Origin: Lachnospiraceae bacterium
GTDB taxonomy: Bacteria; Bacillota_A; Clostridia; Lachnospirales; Lachnospiraceae
Assembly: GCA_024689605.1 (NCBI GenBank)
Contig: JAILDD010000014.1
Coordinates: 1-21,792 of the forward strand
Length of the DNA stretch: 21,792 bases
Direction of reading: 5' to 3'
Within the stretch, counting starts at the first letter, position 1. Each line of letters starts with the position of its first letter. A program made the position numbers and the translations under genes. Of the stretch, positions 21,571 to 21,792 are shown piece after piece. Below the pieces are notes generated by a model. The model ran no database searches. It was given only the letters and a program-made list of their open reading frames with translations, and was not told the origin of the DNA.

Positions 21571-21792
21571 ATGTTAAAGATGGACGATGTACTGGCAGCA
21601 GTAAAGTTAACAGATTTCCTCAGAAAGAAGAAAGAGGAAGAAGTAGAGGAGAAGGCAACAAAGAATGTATGGAAGACGGTTCTTATCATTTTAGGTATCG
21701 TTGTTGTTGCAGCAGTTGTTGCATTTGCTATCTATAAGTTCATGACACCTGATTATCTCGATGATTTCGATGATGATTTTGATGATGACTTC
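21571..21792 (+). CDS. Small single-span membrane protein with Asp/Phe-rich tail, 3' end outside window
   Basis: The first 74 codons of a gene that runs off the right edge; I do not recognise a named family. A short helix (MDDVLAAVKLTDFL), then a Lys/Glu-rich amphipathic stretch (19-33), precede one membrane span (about 34-55). After the span the sequence becomes repetitive and acidic, DYLDDFDDDFDDDF (61-74), built from GATGAT(GAT)TT(T/C) units. The charge pattern allows either topology. The RBS AAAGGCGG (21554-21561) is 9 bases before ATG 21571, which supports a real gene. It has an extended -10 promoter of its own. The missing 3' part could be only a few residues or a larger acidic region. 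Confidence 0.75.
   Translation, partial: MLKMDDVLAAVKLTDFLRKKKEEEVEEKATKNVWKTVLIILGIVVVAAVVAFAIYKFMTPDYLDDFDDDFDDDF

Noticed and set aside
1..21792. CRISPR array, tRNA/rRNA, transposase, phage or attachment site
   Set aside because: No regularly spaced repeats, cloverleaf candidates, recombinase motifs or direct-repeat boundaries were seen.

Overview
The window looks like chromosome from an anaerobic Clostridia/Lachnospiraceae-type Firmicute (Butyrivibrio-like). This placement is inferred from strong AAGGAGG ribosome binding sites, TGG-extended -10 promoters, U-tailed hairpin terminators, an animal-ADSL-like PurB, a divergent PurA, and a gene pair that I recognise from memory as the DUF5717/DUF5716 type found in Lachnospiraceae. 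No database search was possible. There are no tRNA, rRNA, CRISPR or IS genes, and no gene-free stretch longer than about 300 bases.

Layout. (1) Positions 1-3595 (+): the 3' end of glyA with its terminator, then a two-gene unit encoding a membrane-anchored phosphodiester-glycosidase (NAGPA-type) protein and a single-span protein with a very acidic cytoplasmic tail; a terminator follows. (2) 3598-5356 (+): a monocistronic secreted lipoprotein with a Gly/Asp linker and a Thr8 tract. Two perfect bidirectional terminators separate it from the next block. (3) 5459-9062 (-): a small FliD-like protein, and a very unusual 931-residue fusion of a membrane acyltransferase-3 domain with a complete MalG-type sugar ABC permease. 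(4) 9063-9325: a divergent intergenic region holding a 163-bp imperfect palindrome (structured RNA or miniature inverted-repeat element) and two promoters placed so close to the start codons that both mRNAs may be nearly leaderless. (5) 9326-16156 (+): a tight four-gene operon encoding a 1187-residue Ig-like/helical-repeat protein, an actin/Hsp70-like protein with a degenerate phosphate-2 loop, a TPR-like protein (TTG start) and a two-span coiled-coil membrane protein (GTG start). It has overlapping or closely spaced junctions and no terminator before purB. (6) 16206-21467 (+): purB, purA (own strong promoter) and pcrA. (7) 21571-end: the start of a small single-span protein with an Asp/Phe-rich tail.

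How they fit together: glyA (one-carbon units), purB and purA are purine-supply housekeeping genes, and pcrA is DNA repair. The two blocks most worth study are the acyltransferase-ABC permease fusion and the four-gene operon. The operon combines an actin-like nucleotide-binding fold, helical-repeat scaffolds and a membrane coiled coil, and looks like an uncharacterised multi-protein machine at the inner face of the membrane.
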